A DNA stretch of 64,000 bases from Batrachochytrium dendrobatidis JAM81 (lineage: Eukaryota; Chytridiomycota; Chytridiomycetes; Rhizophydiales): NCBI RefSeq assembly GCF_000203795.2, contig NW_006281099.1, positions 856,690-920,689 on the forward strand, read 5' to 3'. The notes below the pieces were generated by a model that was given only the letters and a program-made list of their open reading frames with translations, was not told the origin of the DNA and did not search any database. The position numbers were made by a program, and so were the translations under genes. Shown one piece after another: positions 21,691-34,240 of the stretch. Position 1 is the stretch's first letter, and every line of letters begins with the position of its first letter.

Positions 21691-24600
21691 TGTGGGCAAA
21701 ACTGCCTGGCCTGAAGATGGCATTAATGTAGAAGGAGTCAAGGATACTCCTCCACTTCCTGTAGTGGTAACGTTACTGCTAGATACGCTTGCTTTTCGAT
21801 AATCCAAAACCAACGATCTAGCAAGCATCCTTAATGGCTCCATAGCAATCAATCGATGGGGAAAATGTCCCATAAACACTGTAAATGGCTTAACCCATTT
21901 CAACAGCTTCTTTGGCCATACTCTTATATCCGAGTTCGGTACTTCAACTAAACTAGCTGGCGCATACTCTTTAAACAGCGATTGAGAAAAAATCATTGTA
22001 AATAGTAACGTTGCAAGTGGAAGGTACATCTCTGCCCCTTGGTCTCTCGTTCCGTAATGAATCAGTTCGTCAATCACATACAGGTATAGGAAATGTACCG
22101 CGCTGGCCTTTTCAGCCGACTCTTGAGTCAGATTACATCCAGTAAAGTACATGGACGGCATAGCCTCTAGTTCATGCGAGAGGCGAACAATGTGTGATTC
22201 GAGATTGAAAAAACTCCTCCGAGATCCAGACGCGAAGTGGAACATTTCTACATTGCCAAAACTAAGCTTAACATGAATACCATACTTTTCCGACGGTCGA
22301 CGTTTGTTATACAGAATCATATGCTCTAAAACGTATTTCTCCTGTAGATAATGGGTTGATTAGGTTTATAAAATAGGCATTTATGACCCCCTCAAAAAAT
22401 AATGAAACATGCCAAGTCAGGGTTACCTTTTTAAGTGCATCAGTATTCTTGACCAAAATATCCATGAGAGGCACAATTCGAAGTTTCTGCGACTGCATAG
22501 GTCCCAGTGTTAATACTCCGGTAGAGGTCCACAGAGGTCTGAAAGATCCAACAGGCTGAGGACAAATCATTCCTTTGTTGCTGAGCCCGGTGCCTCCAAT
22601 CAACGACAAAGTAGATCCAACACAACCAAGTTTATCTTCCCCCACTTGAGTATCGTCACTTGTGCTTAATGCATTCACCAACTCTATTGTGAAATACATA
22701 CCATCGGTCAAGATCTCATACTCGAGAGTATCATGCAACAAATTAGTGACTGAGAATGTATCATCTACAGGAGAAAATTGAATGATATTTGGACTAGTAG
22801 AAATATGATGCGATTGTATGGTAGAATCATGCGTCAAATCTGCCCCTACTGCAGCAGTTTTTTTGCTTCGGATCATACCAGAAAACAAAAACACGGACTG
22901 GGAAAGCATGATTTGAGGTTGGCACAACATTGCACAAAAAGTAATGGTTTTTTGGTAGTCTTTAACTAATCGGCAATTGATATAAATCTCAACAATCTTT
23001 TCCACAGCACCTTGCTCCTCCAATGATTTGGAGGTGTTTTCAATGTTTGTAGAATATGCTTCCTTGTCGCAGGGCATGGACTGGCCGGGCCAAAATCGCA
23101 CACAGACCCTTGAACAGGATTCAGGCTCTATAGTCAGGCTTCTAAATAGTTTTACACTTGTTGGAGATAGCGAAAACAACATCTCGCTATCATCGTCATA
23201 GGTCAGATTGCTCTTGAACAAAAACTCCAATGGAACTGATTCACGGTTACAAATCACCAAACTGTGGGATGAGTACAAACAGCCCAGATAAACAGGTGAA
23301 ATTTCCAATGATGAGTCGTCCCAGTCCAAGCCTTGTGTAAAAACGTCAAACGCATGATTATTGTTGGGTTCAAGCTGCATTATGCGCGAGTTGGACGAGT
23401 TTGAAGCCATACCTGCTACACTCACAGCAGATCTTCGTACGTTTGATTTAGCAACAACTTCAACCGATACTCGAATAATTTTTGTATCGTATCGATTGTC
23501 CACATTTTCAACCAGTAAATAAGTGGAAAATACGCCTCTTAGCGAAACCATGATATTCAAAGTGATGGTATGACTGGCTGACAAACTACTTGAAGCTGAT
23601 GTAGATCTAAAAGCATCCAGAACGCCTTCGCTACAACTACACACCAACCATGAACGATCGTTTTCTGTAATAGATCCAAGTCGATAAAATACTTTGGAGT
23701 TGGAAGTGTTTTCAATGACAATTTTTTTGGAAATGGGAGTTTGACCAAGATCTTGTTGACCAAGATCAAGCTCATATAGTCCTTCAAAATCGCCACTAAT
23801 TGCATCCGCTACTTTCTTACATCCACGAAGAACAATATGACCAGTAGCTCGACGACCAGATGAGTTAACTATCGAATCGACAGTGCTCATGTGACGAGAG
23901 GATGTGCTTCCAATATTTGGTCCAAACGATGCGCCTGAGCGAGTATCAGAAAATGGTATGTCATCATCCTCGCTAGCCATATGTGCATACGAACTCACTG
24001 TAGTAGAAGTGGATGACATTATACCAGGAGTAACTGCGCGTACACTTGCACCTGAATTCGATCCGCCTGCACCTGTGTAATTCATAGTATTACCAACTCC
24101 TCCAGAAGCAAAATTATAATCATCGTCCCAGCGCACAGAAGAATTATTTGTCTCGCCCCGTATATTATCAATAGCCGTTCTGTCGGGTGATATAAACGGT
24201 TCAAACAGACCCGCAGGTGGATGCGACACGTTATTATTGTCTTCAGAGACTTTCAACGCACCAAACGTATCCTCCACAATCGATATGAAAATGGTTTGTA
24301 CCTGTTTACTCAAAGAATTGATATCCAGCACGTGTAGCTTAACATCTTCCGACACGCCACCAATTTTTGGATCGAGTAATTCAATCCGTAATACAAATGT
24401 TCCACCAGGCTCAACACGACCACACATGGCACTGTCAAGCGGATGCACCTTGATTTTATCCGTAGTTGAAGCAAGTTCAATTGGAGTTTCAATCACGATT
24501 TTGAACTCAAGATTAAAGTCGCTGGATACGTTGGTAATGACTACATCCTTGTGCTGGACTCGAAGTGGACTGGGTGTATGCATCATTTTCGCTTCAGACA

Positions 24601-27600
24601 ATTCTTCTCCGTTTTCTAATTCGCTGTCCGATGGCATGACACATTGAAATTCAATTCTGCGATGAGAAAGAATAAATGTAGAGCCTTCAATAATTGTACC
24701 ACGAATTGGAATTGTCTCTGTCATTCGAATATTTGCAGATGCTGGTGTTACTGCTAAAGACGTAGGCGAAACAATAGATACATCAGCATCAAGTGGTTGA
24801 GCTGTAGAATTGGATACTTGATTTTTGGATGTAATCCAAAGTGTTCCCAAAGTGATGCCATCAACATTTGTCAAATACTTGGACGTGCTTTCATTGGCGG
24901 TCAGTTTTGATTTGGGCAATGCAGAAGCTCGAACTTTAATTTCAGTCGTTCCTCTGGGTGCAAGACTTAAACTGCCGACTAGTGGAGAGTTTGAAAAACG
25001 CGACAGGATTGCAATTTCCACCAGATCGGCAACATCAGGTGCCAGTGTGCAACCGACTTCAAACTTCACATCTTCGTCAGTGATATTAATAATGGTAAAC
25101 CAGTTGTCACATGGAAGAGCATTGGGTGGTGTCGGATGAATCAGTGTTGGAAGATCAAGCTGTCCAGCAACAAGTCGATCGAATCGCAGCTCAAACTGGG
25201 TCAAAAATGCAGAAACATTGCAGATAGAAACATTTCGAGGATTATACACGTTAATGATGTTGATAGGAAAATTGCGTAAGCCAGGTGTGGGCGGGTCGAT
25301 GTTTCGTGGTTTGAGCACTGCATCCACGGTATGGCTCATCCCAGGATCAATACGACGCTTAAACACACCCAAGTCAGTTTCATTCGATATGGAAATGATA
25401 TCAATCACATCCGGTATCTCCAGCTCATACTGCATTGGACAGTGAGACGTATTGCCAATAGTGAATGAAAACGGCATTTCTTTCCACATGTTGAAATGTC
25501 CAACTTTACCCAAATCTATTGACACGGGTGCAACTTCTCCAGTCGAAATACAGTATTCTGCAGAAAGTTCTACAATTTTCATTGTAGAACCACGATCCAC
25601 GTTTTGTAACAGCAACACGCCATCCTGTACAACTTTATGGCCGGCCATAATAGCATTCCAAAAATCACCTTCATAAACCAGCTTTGGCCGTGGAGCGGAC
25701 ATAACCAGCGTCGCCTTTTCTCCAGGATGAAGCAACAGCGTTGCGCCGCATACAGCCATACTAAGCCTCTCAGCTATGACTCTCATTGTAGTCGATTCAC
25801 AGTCGGACTCAATTTCAAAGGTGGTTGGACCTTCAACAACAAAACCACATCCATTGGGTACAACCCACCTCACATTGATATCCATACTGCTTATGGGCTG
25901 GATCTGAAGTAATTCGCGCGACAGGTTCTCTACTTCAAAGCTGCGCTCATATAATGGTACCGAATCTATACGATACTTGTTTTGCAAAACCAGCGAGTTG
26001 GCAAAGTTCTTATTTGGATCTGTCACTGCACCACCTGATATCACATAAATATTGTCCCATTTTACTGCTGGGCGAGACTCAGTCTTGAGCTGTGCTTCTG
26101 AAGTGAAACCCAAATCTTTCGCGCCTAAAGGTGGAAGCCAAATAACACCAGACAATGATAGCAGAATGGGATCCACAAATAGTCGAATCTCTACGCGTGT
26201 CTGTTGCATCGAATTGTTGATGTTGATCACATCAATAGCCTCATGAATAAATCCGGGCTCGGTAGTAGAAAGTGTGAAATCAATACGATCGCATTGTGGA
26301 ACATTTAGAGTGGTTGAATTTAAAGGTGCTTGCAGTACCGGGCTTAGCATTTCTCCAGTAAGCAAAGACGGATCACTGGAAGGTGAAAGCGCAAGAGAAT
26401 CAAAAGGTTTAGACAGTGATGCGACTGGTGTTGTGAGTTCTGGGGACATTGCTGCTTGTGATACATATGATACACCGTCAATATACCCTCGTACTTTAGA
26501 CAATCCAAGATTCAAACTAGTTGTCTGTAACTCATACTCTAACGGAAGTCGTGGCGACAGATTGTAAATCCAAAAACTTCCAGTATGCTGAACACCAGCA
26601 GTGGTTGATACGCCAAAATTAACAAGGTTGTGTGATACCATCAACAGTGACTGTCCAATAGTAGCAGTGAATTTAAGTGTCTGTGTAGTAAGTGTCATGA
26701 CCCCATTTGCAGTAGGAATGCTTTTTGTAGCCAACAAAGTGTATTTGTTAACCATAGTATCACGGATCTGTACAACAAATTTGATACCGCCAATTAGGGT
26801 ACGGCAGTCGATTTGACTAGAAATGCGCGAAGCCATTTCGCGAAATAATCCTGTAGGACTCGACGAAGCTGACCGTTCTGGTGTTTTTGTCTGTTGTTGG
26901 TTAGTAGAAGACCCACCACTTAAATTTGGTTGAAGGGCAATATACAAGGTGCGTATCTTTTTCGGTTCCATTAGAATATCGACAGCAGGACGACTCAATG
27001 CCTCGTCACTAAATATAAAGCATTGCTGTGCCAGATTCGAGCTTGCAGAAATATTTAAATCATGATCTGCAATGTTTTCAATCTCTAAAGGTTGAATAGT
27101 GGCGTACTTGCGTGTTGGATCTACATAGCAATTTCCAAAATCCAGCTCCGTTGCTGTCACAGATGTATTTACACTTGAGCAGCCAAAGGTATGAAACCGA
27201 AGGTAGCTTGATTGAATTCCGTAGTAAACAAAAACAACAACCAATTTCTGGTCAGTGACAGAGTCTTTGACGGCCATTGTGTTGACAAAAAATCCTCGAT
27301 TGGTAGGGATAATGGTGAGATCAAACCGACCAGTTTCTAATGGCTTCAACACTTGCTCGGCTGTTTGAAATCGCAAGTCAGACGATCCGTCCGGCCCTTC
27401 AGTAAAACTGAATCGGACCTCTGTGTCTGCAGTATTCGTTAGAGTAGCATATACGTCTTTGCGTTCTCCTATCTCAAGTTTACCCAGGTCCACAAAAGGA
27501 GCCTCAACCAAAATCGATATCGGCAATTGAACTGGCCGTGTTTTTTGAATGTCTTGCTCTAAACAAGGTTGAGAAGTAAATACGCTTGTAGACTGTAAAT

Positions 27601-30600
27601 CAGATGTATTGCAAGAACCCAAAGTAGTATTACACAAGGCGTTGGCAGTTTCGGATGGCAAAGTACTATCAATTTGTGGAATGATACTAGAATCAGTAGC
27701 CGTAGACACATCTCCTGTTTCAGACAAGGTAGCGATAGGGCTTTCAAAGTCAACTAAAGGATTTTCAATAGCAGGTTCTTGACGCTCGCGACTGCTTAAG
27801 ACACGAGAGAAATTTGGAGATAATTCAGATAAAACATTGGGTGGGACAGTAGTCAGTGCAGTCAATGGGCTGGTTGTTTGTCGAAAAGCTGTGACAGTTG
27901 GAGGATCATTTTCACCAAGATCTGACAATACTGATACGGGAACAAGTTTTTGGTCGGCTAATCCAGCCTCACTTATTTTCAAGTTATTCTCCTCCTCGAT
28001 TTTTTGCTGATAAGTTGCTAAATCAAAGCATACTGTAGTTTTACAAAGTATACGCTTGACAATATCTGTGTTTTTTTGCTCATGGACATAGATGCGCGCT
28101 GTGCATATTTCACTAAATGTATCTGGCGCTACTGCATCCACCGTCAAGGGCGACGATTCTTGATACGAGGCCGCACTGGTCGAAACTAACATATCAACGT
28201 CACTATCTGCAAAAGACGCCATTGACAAAGTACGACATTTGGACTCGGCAGGAGATTCAGGTTGGATCAGTGGACTAGTAAGCATTTTTAACAAAGGAAC
28301 CGCTTGACTGGCTACGTTTTTCTTGATAGATGGTGATTTTTCCACTGCTTTCAGCAACACACGTACAGATTTGATGCAGCGAGGTTCAATTGTAAAGATG
28401 ATCGAGTATTTGCTTTTTTTGACCTTGAATGTCGGAACAGTATGCAAGGCTCCTTCTACTGTTAATCCTGTTGGTGTAGCATTGGCTGTGGTAGACTTTA
28501 TTGTATTGGCCAATGCGGGTATTATAATATTTGTAGGCTGTGGAGATGAAGTAGAATTTGATTTCAAAGGAGTCGGAGCAGGTTTTAAACCTGTTACGCT
28601 AATAATCGAATCTGCGGATGATCTCGGAGCACTATCAATTTTCAAATCCGTGGATCCAGCAAGAGTAACAGACGGAGAACTATCAACAGATGCTTTTATG
28701 CATTATTCATCAAATATACAAGATTTAGCATTACTCATCAAACTATTTTAAATAAACATTCGGCAAAACCAAAATATACCTGCAGCAATAGCTTCTTTTT
28801 TGAGTTTCTTATCATCTTTATCCGTAGCATACTCATCCAAAATCTCCCCAGCTCGCAATTTGTCCAATTTTTCCGTAATTTTTAAAATTTTGTCTTTGCG
28901 TCCTTTTCGTTTAGCAATCTTGAGTTTTTGTTCGGCCTGCTCAATTAATTCCTCGATTTCACTAGATAGAATCTTTACGGGACGCTTTTTCAGTTTTTGG
29001 TGCATATGAAATCCAGCTGTACTATCTTTATAGCCACTGTTTGCATCATTGTCGTCATCGTCAATTAGCTCAAATTCAATCTCAACACAGCATCGTTCAA
29101 ATACAAGCTCCTTAGAATCCACTCGAATCTCAAACGTACGAACATGTGTCTGACTAGTGTTGGAGACGGTAAATTCTTGTGCGTGGACGTGTTGATCATT
29201 GATCATACACACTCCAAAATTCAACAGTAATTTTTCAATGGCAAAATTTTCTGGCTGACGGATATTTGCTTTAAGAATCATAGTTTGATCATTTTCACGA
29301 TCGTGAATATTCTCTACAATAAGCTTTTCTTGGAAAATACCTGCCAAAGAGGGATCAAAAATAAACTCGACTTCGCGTTTACCATATCCTCTCACTAGAC
29401 CCGTACGGTAGTTATCTAAAAGTATATCGCCAGACGCAATAGACCCAGACTTACGAATAGTGTAAAGAAGTGGAGCCTCGGAGTTGTTGCGAATAACGAT
29501 ACTTTTGTTACGTCGCTCGTTCTTGTCAAGCAATCCAAAATTAATGTTTTTTTGTCCAAGCTCCATGATGGATCTGTATAGCAATGTGCGCAGCATAAGT
29601 TCTTGAACAGGAATAGCATCTAAAGGACCATGAAGCAATTGTTCAAACTGTGGTTGTTTGATATCGCGATCAAATTCCTTTAGACTTAAAAACAAGCGAG
29701 CATCATGTTTTCGTGGCTTTCCCTACCAATGTAATGTGTCAAAACACAGTATATTAGCAAATAAAACCCAAATACCCAATACCAAGCATGGCAACAAGAA
29801 ATAAACTCACTTGAACATGAGGTCGAGTATTTCCCAAAGCTGTCAAAACCAATACAATCGTAGCACTAGACTCGGGTTGGATATTTACAACTGAGGTAGC
29901 AACCAGTCTTTCTTCTTGAATTGCATTTTCCAGCTCGCGCCTTAACATCAACTGCGATCTTGCATATTTTTCCTCCAAAGATGCACGAGGAAAAGGTGGA
30001 GGTGGTACCCCCGTGCCTTTATCCAAAAGCAGTAGCAATACGTCTAAAGTAACTTTTGTTCCATCAAGTAAATCTGTAAACTGCATCGCCAATACATCAT
30101 CTAAAAGAAACGATGGATCATCCGCCATTGAATCCGCCATCGAGCTACCAATAGGTACTTCAGACGAATCGGCAGCCACTGCTAATCGGCTATTTTTATG
30201 GATTCCTCCTGATGTATTTACAGACGGCGTGAATACATCATCGCCTGCCGACGCCATATGTACAAGCATTCGATTCAGAGGTGGACGTAAGTTTGACTCT
30301 TCCTCATGAAACAATGATTTTCTCTCTCGACTGTAATGCTGACGAAGAAGCTTAAGCTGTGCAGTCTGAGTAATTTGCGGTGGTCGGCGCTTAGGAGAGC
30401 GTCGTCCTGGACCATCCATCAACGAGGCAAGATCCAAATAGTCGGGAGTTTGCTTATCATCAGGGCATGTCAATGAAGATTGAGCATCGCCTGCTCCACG
30501 ACTAGATTTTGTGATATTAGCAAGTCCTAAACTGGAGCTGGTAATATTACCTGCATTTGAACTGCCAGAAAGTGCATCAGATGCAGGTCGCTTAAATTTG

Positions 30601-33600
30601 CGAGCATCGTGTAGAGTTTCCAGTAATTTTTCACGTCGCTCCAAAGCACTACTCGCACTTGAGATTGAATCAAACTTTCCAACCGACTCGACTGACTTGG
30701 TAAATATTCGAATATCATCCGGCATTGACGAAGTGATTTGCAATGATAATACCTTTTTGGATATATTCTCAATGGTAAACGTCCGCACCACAGGTGAATT
30801 TAAAACTACCGCTCCAAAATCGACAAAATTAGTTGAAGTAGGTGTTAAGATATGATAAAACAGCGAATGAAAAGTCACACGATGCTTATCAATATTCGTT
30901 GAACGAACATCCACAATATGGTCATTTTCGCGATTGAGAAGGTTAACAACTGTGATTTGTTTACAGTAATCCGGGTTGATTTTGCGTGGGTATATATCAA
31001 TTTTCACCTCGATGTGTTGGCGAGCATGGATTGTCATTTCACCGCGAAATGAATTCAAGACTTTGGATACAAACCGAAGTTCTACTCGTGCTGGGAGCTC
31101 AGAGCAATTTGTAATTTGAATTGGTAGAGATTTAAAGGTATTGACATCGGTATCACCAAAATTAAGTAGCTGTGGAGTCACTTCGATAAACGAAGTGCAA
31201 GTGCGTGCTACAGCTTGAATGGTTTTTTTTTCACGAGTTTGTTGGCTGGGATGTGCATACATGAGAGTAATTCGAAAATTGCGTTTTATAAGCTTTCCTG
31301 CTCGATAGTCTGGAGTGGCAGCATCGAGTGCAGGCTTATAGCATATTTCAATTGTTCGCTCAGTACCAGAACGCAATTGCACTTCATCAATACGAATCAC
31401 ATCCTCGGTAGTGACGCCAAGAGCATCAATTTGTGGTAGATCCAGAATACAAAGGTTATTTACTTCGTCATTTTTCTCAAAGCTGCTGTTACTAGACGAT
31501 GTACGTGCCAGGCCAATTGGTTCAGTTAAAAGGCTGCCTCCTCCACTTCCAGCCGCATTTGTACTTCCTAGTGAAGCCCCACTAGCTGCACCGGACATAT
31601 TAAGTGTAGTGCTATTATTTCGTTTGGGAGGTAGCAAGGGAGATGATGCATGTGAGCTTGTCGAGCTCTGAGTAGGTGACAAGTCACTGTTTGTACCAGA
31701 TATGACTGCAGAAATGTCCTGCATACGCTCAACTCTAGGTCGCTCAATACAAGGAGAAGCACCATCTATTTGACTAAAGCCCTGTGCTGCGGTGGTGTAT
31801 TGAATAGATCCTACTCCTGTAGATGGATTGGCAGATTTTTGTCGGTGGTGGTTAAGATGGTGGTGATGGCCAGTGTAATTATGCTGCTGTGGAGAGCTCT
31901 GTATATTATCAACAATCGGATCGTCGCTTTTAAGCTGAAACACTACTCCAGGATTATCGCTTTCAAAAGATATATCTAGAGTGGAATTCGACATGTTCTT
32001 GAGAGTAATGCGACGCTTCCTCCATAACCCGGCACAGCAGTCACCAAAATCAATCATACTTCCGGTACTTACAAAAAGTGCTTCTTCACGCAACACATCG
32101 TGCACAATGGCGTGAATACGAGTCTCAATCATATTTTCAGAGTCGTTTTGGTTTTCAATCTGCAAATCGTAATTGAACTCTCCCGTCTCATGAGGCTTGA
32201 ATGTCACACGAATGCGTTGATGAGAATATGCTGGAACAGATGCATTTTCTACTGGATCGCCAGTATTGTAGTCTGTAAATCTGAGCCAATTCTTGCCATT
32301 CCTGTTGGACAAATCGACGGTATTTAAACACCAAAAAAGATCAATTTCAGACCGATTCCAAACTGTAAAATCCTTAAAATAACTTCCTCCGACAATACAG
32401 TTATCAAAAATAAGACCAGTGCTACTAATATCTGTCCAGAGTAAAGAGCGACAGACACGAGACCGTAGTTTGATGGTCAACTAAAGATATAGAGAAAACA
32501 AATATTCATGAATATAATTTAACACTAGCCATAAACGATAAAATCTATCCAAAATTACCTGAAAATCGGGAACATTGGAGGATGAATCACCGCCTGTAGC
32601 TGAAAGAATATTGGGGTTGTCTAATCCCTCATCTGGAGATATTTCTGTAGAAGATTCTTTATCTAACGTGCCTTTAGATTGACCGATAGTATCTATAGAG
32701 CGTGTTTTAGCATCAGAAACAGTAACAGGCTTCTGCACTAGTGAATCCAGCTGCTGATTGGTACTAGACTGAACAGATTTGAGTTTCCGGTTTACAGTTA
32801 AATTATTTTGATAGGTCTGTCCATTCACATTATCCATTGTAGAAATAGAGGTGTTTGTTGGCGGATTTACAGTATTTCCGACATTTTTACTGTCAGCTCG
32901 ATAGGCGAAAAAGAAAATAAGCCCATTGACTTCAAAAAAATCAAAGGTCTCTTCTTCTTCTCCTTGAGATACAAACAATGAATCCATCATTTGACTAGAA
33001 TTTAAACGATTTCCTGTAATTGACTTGAGTCTACTATTCGCTGGTGCCTGTGCAGTCAAAACACTCTCGCGACTATCCTTTATCTCGGGAAGAAATGCAA
33101 TGATGATTTTTTGCAACTGGCCAGGTTCTATCAACACCTCGTCGATATGATTGACATAATTAAACAACTGATTAAACTGGTGTCCGTGACCATATTCAGA
33201 AGCATGGCCAAATCCAGAAAGACTCATAGCAGCAGCCTCGACCGTGTTGCTGGTAAAAGATTGAAGAGGATGATTTTGAGATAGCGATGTTTCAATATAT
33301 TCAGAGGAAGCAGAAAACGACGATCTCTGAGTAGATAGCATGGGTGAATCTGACGAATCATTGGTATAGGATAAAGAGTCCATCGAAATCAGTAATGGAA
33401 AATTATGCCCTGTATTTAGATGAGATGGTTCATAGATGTCTTTAGTATGCGCAGGATTTTGACCTAAAGAAGTGCTGCTGGGTCTACCAGAACGAATAGG
33501 TGAGCTTGTTTGATGAATACCTGAATCGTGTAGCAATGATTCAGGTCCTGGAGAAATGGCCGAGGCTACAGAAACGGATGCCAATGCCGAAATTCCACTT

Positions 33601-33887
33601 GTGTTGTTTTGAATTGATCGAGATGGGCGACTTTCACGATCTAAAAGGTTTTCGTTAGTCAGCTGAAAGGCTATTTGAGAACCCAAATTTGATCGCATTT
33701 TAACAATAACTGGAGTGGATGATATGTTGCGAATCTCAAGACGACGCAGAGCATGCAAGCTATTAAGGTATACATTATCGAGCACTAATTTATTTCCAAT
33801 GCCAACGACTTCGATCAATGGCTGTTTGATAGCACCTGCTGATGTGACGGTAGATACTACTTGTGGAGAAGAAAATGGCGGCTGCAT
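21658..33887 (-). CDS. Giant ASH/HYDIN-like (MSP/PapD-fold) repeat protein, about 3,963 aa
   Basis: Five exons (33887-32559, 32480-29811, 29722-28780, 28692-22427, 22341-21658) join in frame to about 3,963 aa. Many segments show the ASH/HYDIN immunoglobulin-like pattern of a 'xxxDFGxxxxG' strand followed by 'xxxxxNxS' and 'F.V.P'. Examples are STGSMIDFGDCCAG, FVDFGAVVLNSPVVRTFTI, PFVDLGKLEIGERKDVYATL, TATELDFGNCYVDPTRKYA, SIDLGKVGHFNMWKEM and YELDLGQQDLGQTPISKKI. Ser/Thr-rich linkers lie between them, and a Lys/Glu-rich coiled stretch sits near the end of exon 3. A C-terminal helical part begins around LYNKRRPSEKYG. ASH domains are typical of ciliary, centrosomal and some ER-associated proteins, and such length recalls HYDIN or CFAP47, but I cannot assign an orthologue. 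There is no clear membrane segment. The last ten residues come from a transposon terminal repeat. Confidence 0.8.
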
Positions 33888-34240
33888 TTCAAGAGCATAA
33901 AGACTTGAGTTTCAAAGTAATAAACGAGTCTTTTTGTGAGGTAATGGTGTGAATACTATTGCAGGAGCAGTTTGAATACAATTGAATCTGAATTAGAACA
34001 ACTCAAGCCAATGTGGATAATAAATACTGTCTAGTAATAAACTGAAAGTATAAACAGGTCTTTACAGTAGCTGGCTCCACTCTTTCCGTCCCTGCGTCTT
34101 GATGACTGCCGATACCAACAGATTCGCTCAAATTTCAATGTTCGTCCAAGTTGGAGTTTGTCAAATGAAATTTACAACACGTGATACACAGTGGAATTTG
34201 TTGTCTTCAAATTTGGTTTATTTTACTGCCAACAGCTTAT
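33888..34240. other. Intergenic gap between the giant gene and the SWI/SNF subunit gene
   Basis: About 350 bp upstream of the giant gene and downstream of the SMARCD-type gene, both on the minus strand. It should hold the promoter of the former and the 3' end of the latter. I see no repeat or RNA gene. Confidence 0.5.

Noticed and set aside
24237..24647. Several open frames on the + strand opposite the giant gene
   Set aside because: They are antisense shadows of a well-supported coding exon with continuous ASH-type segments.
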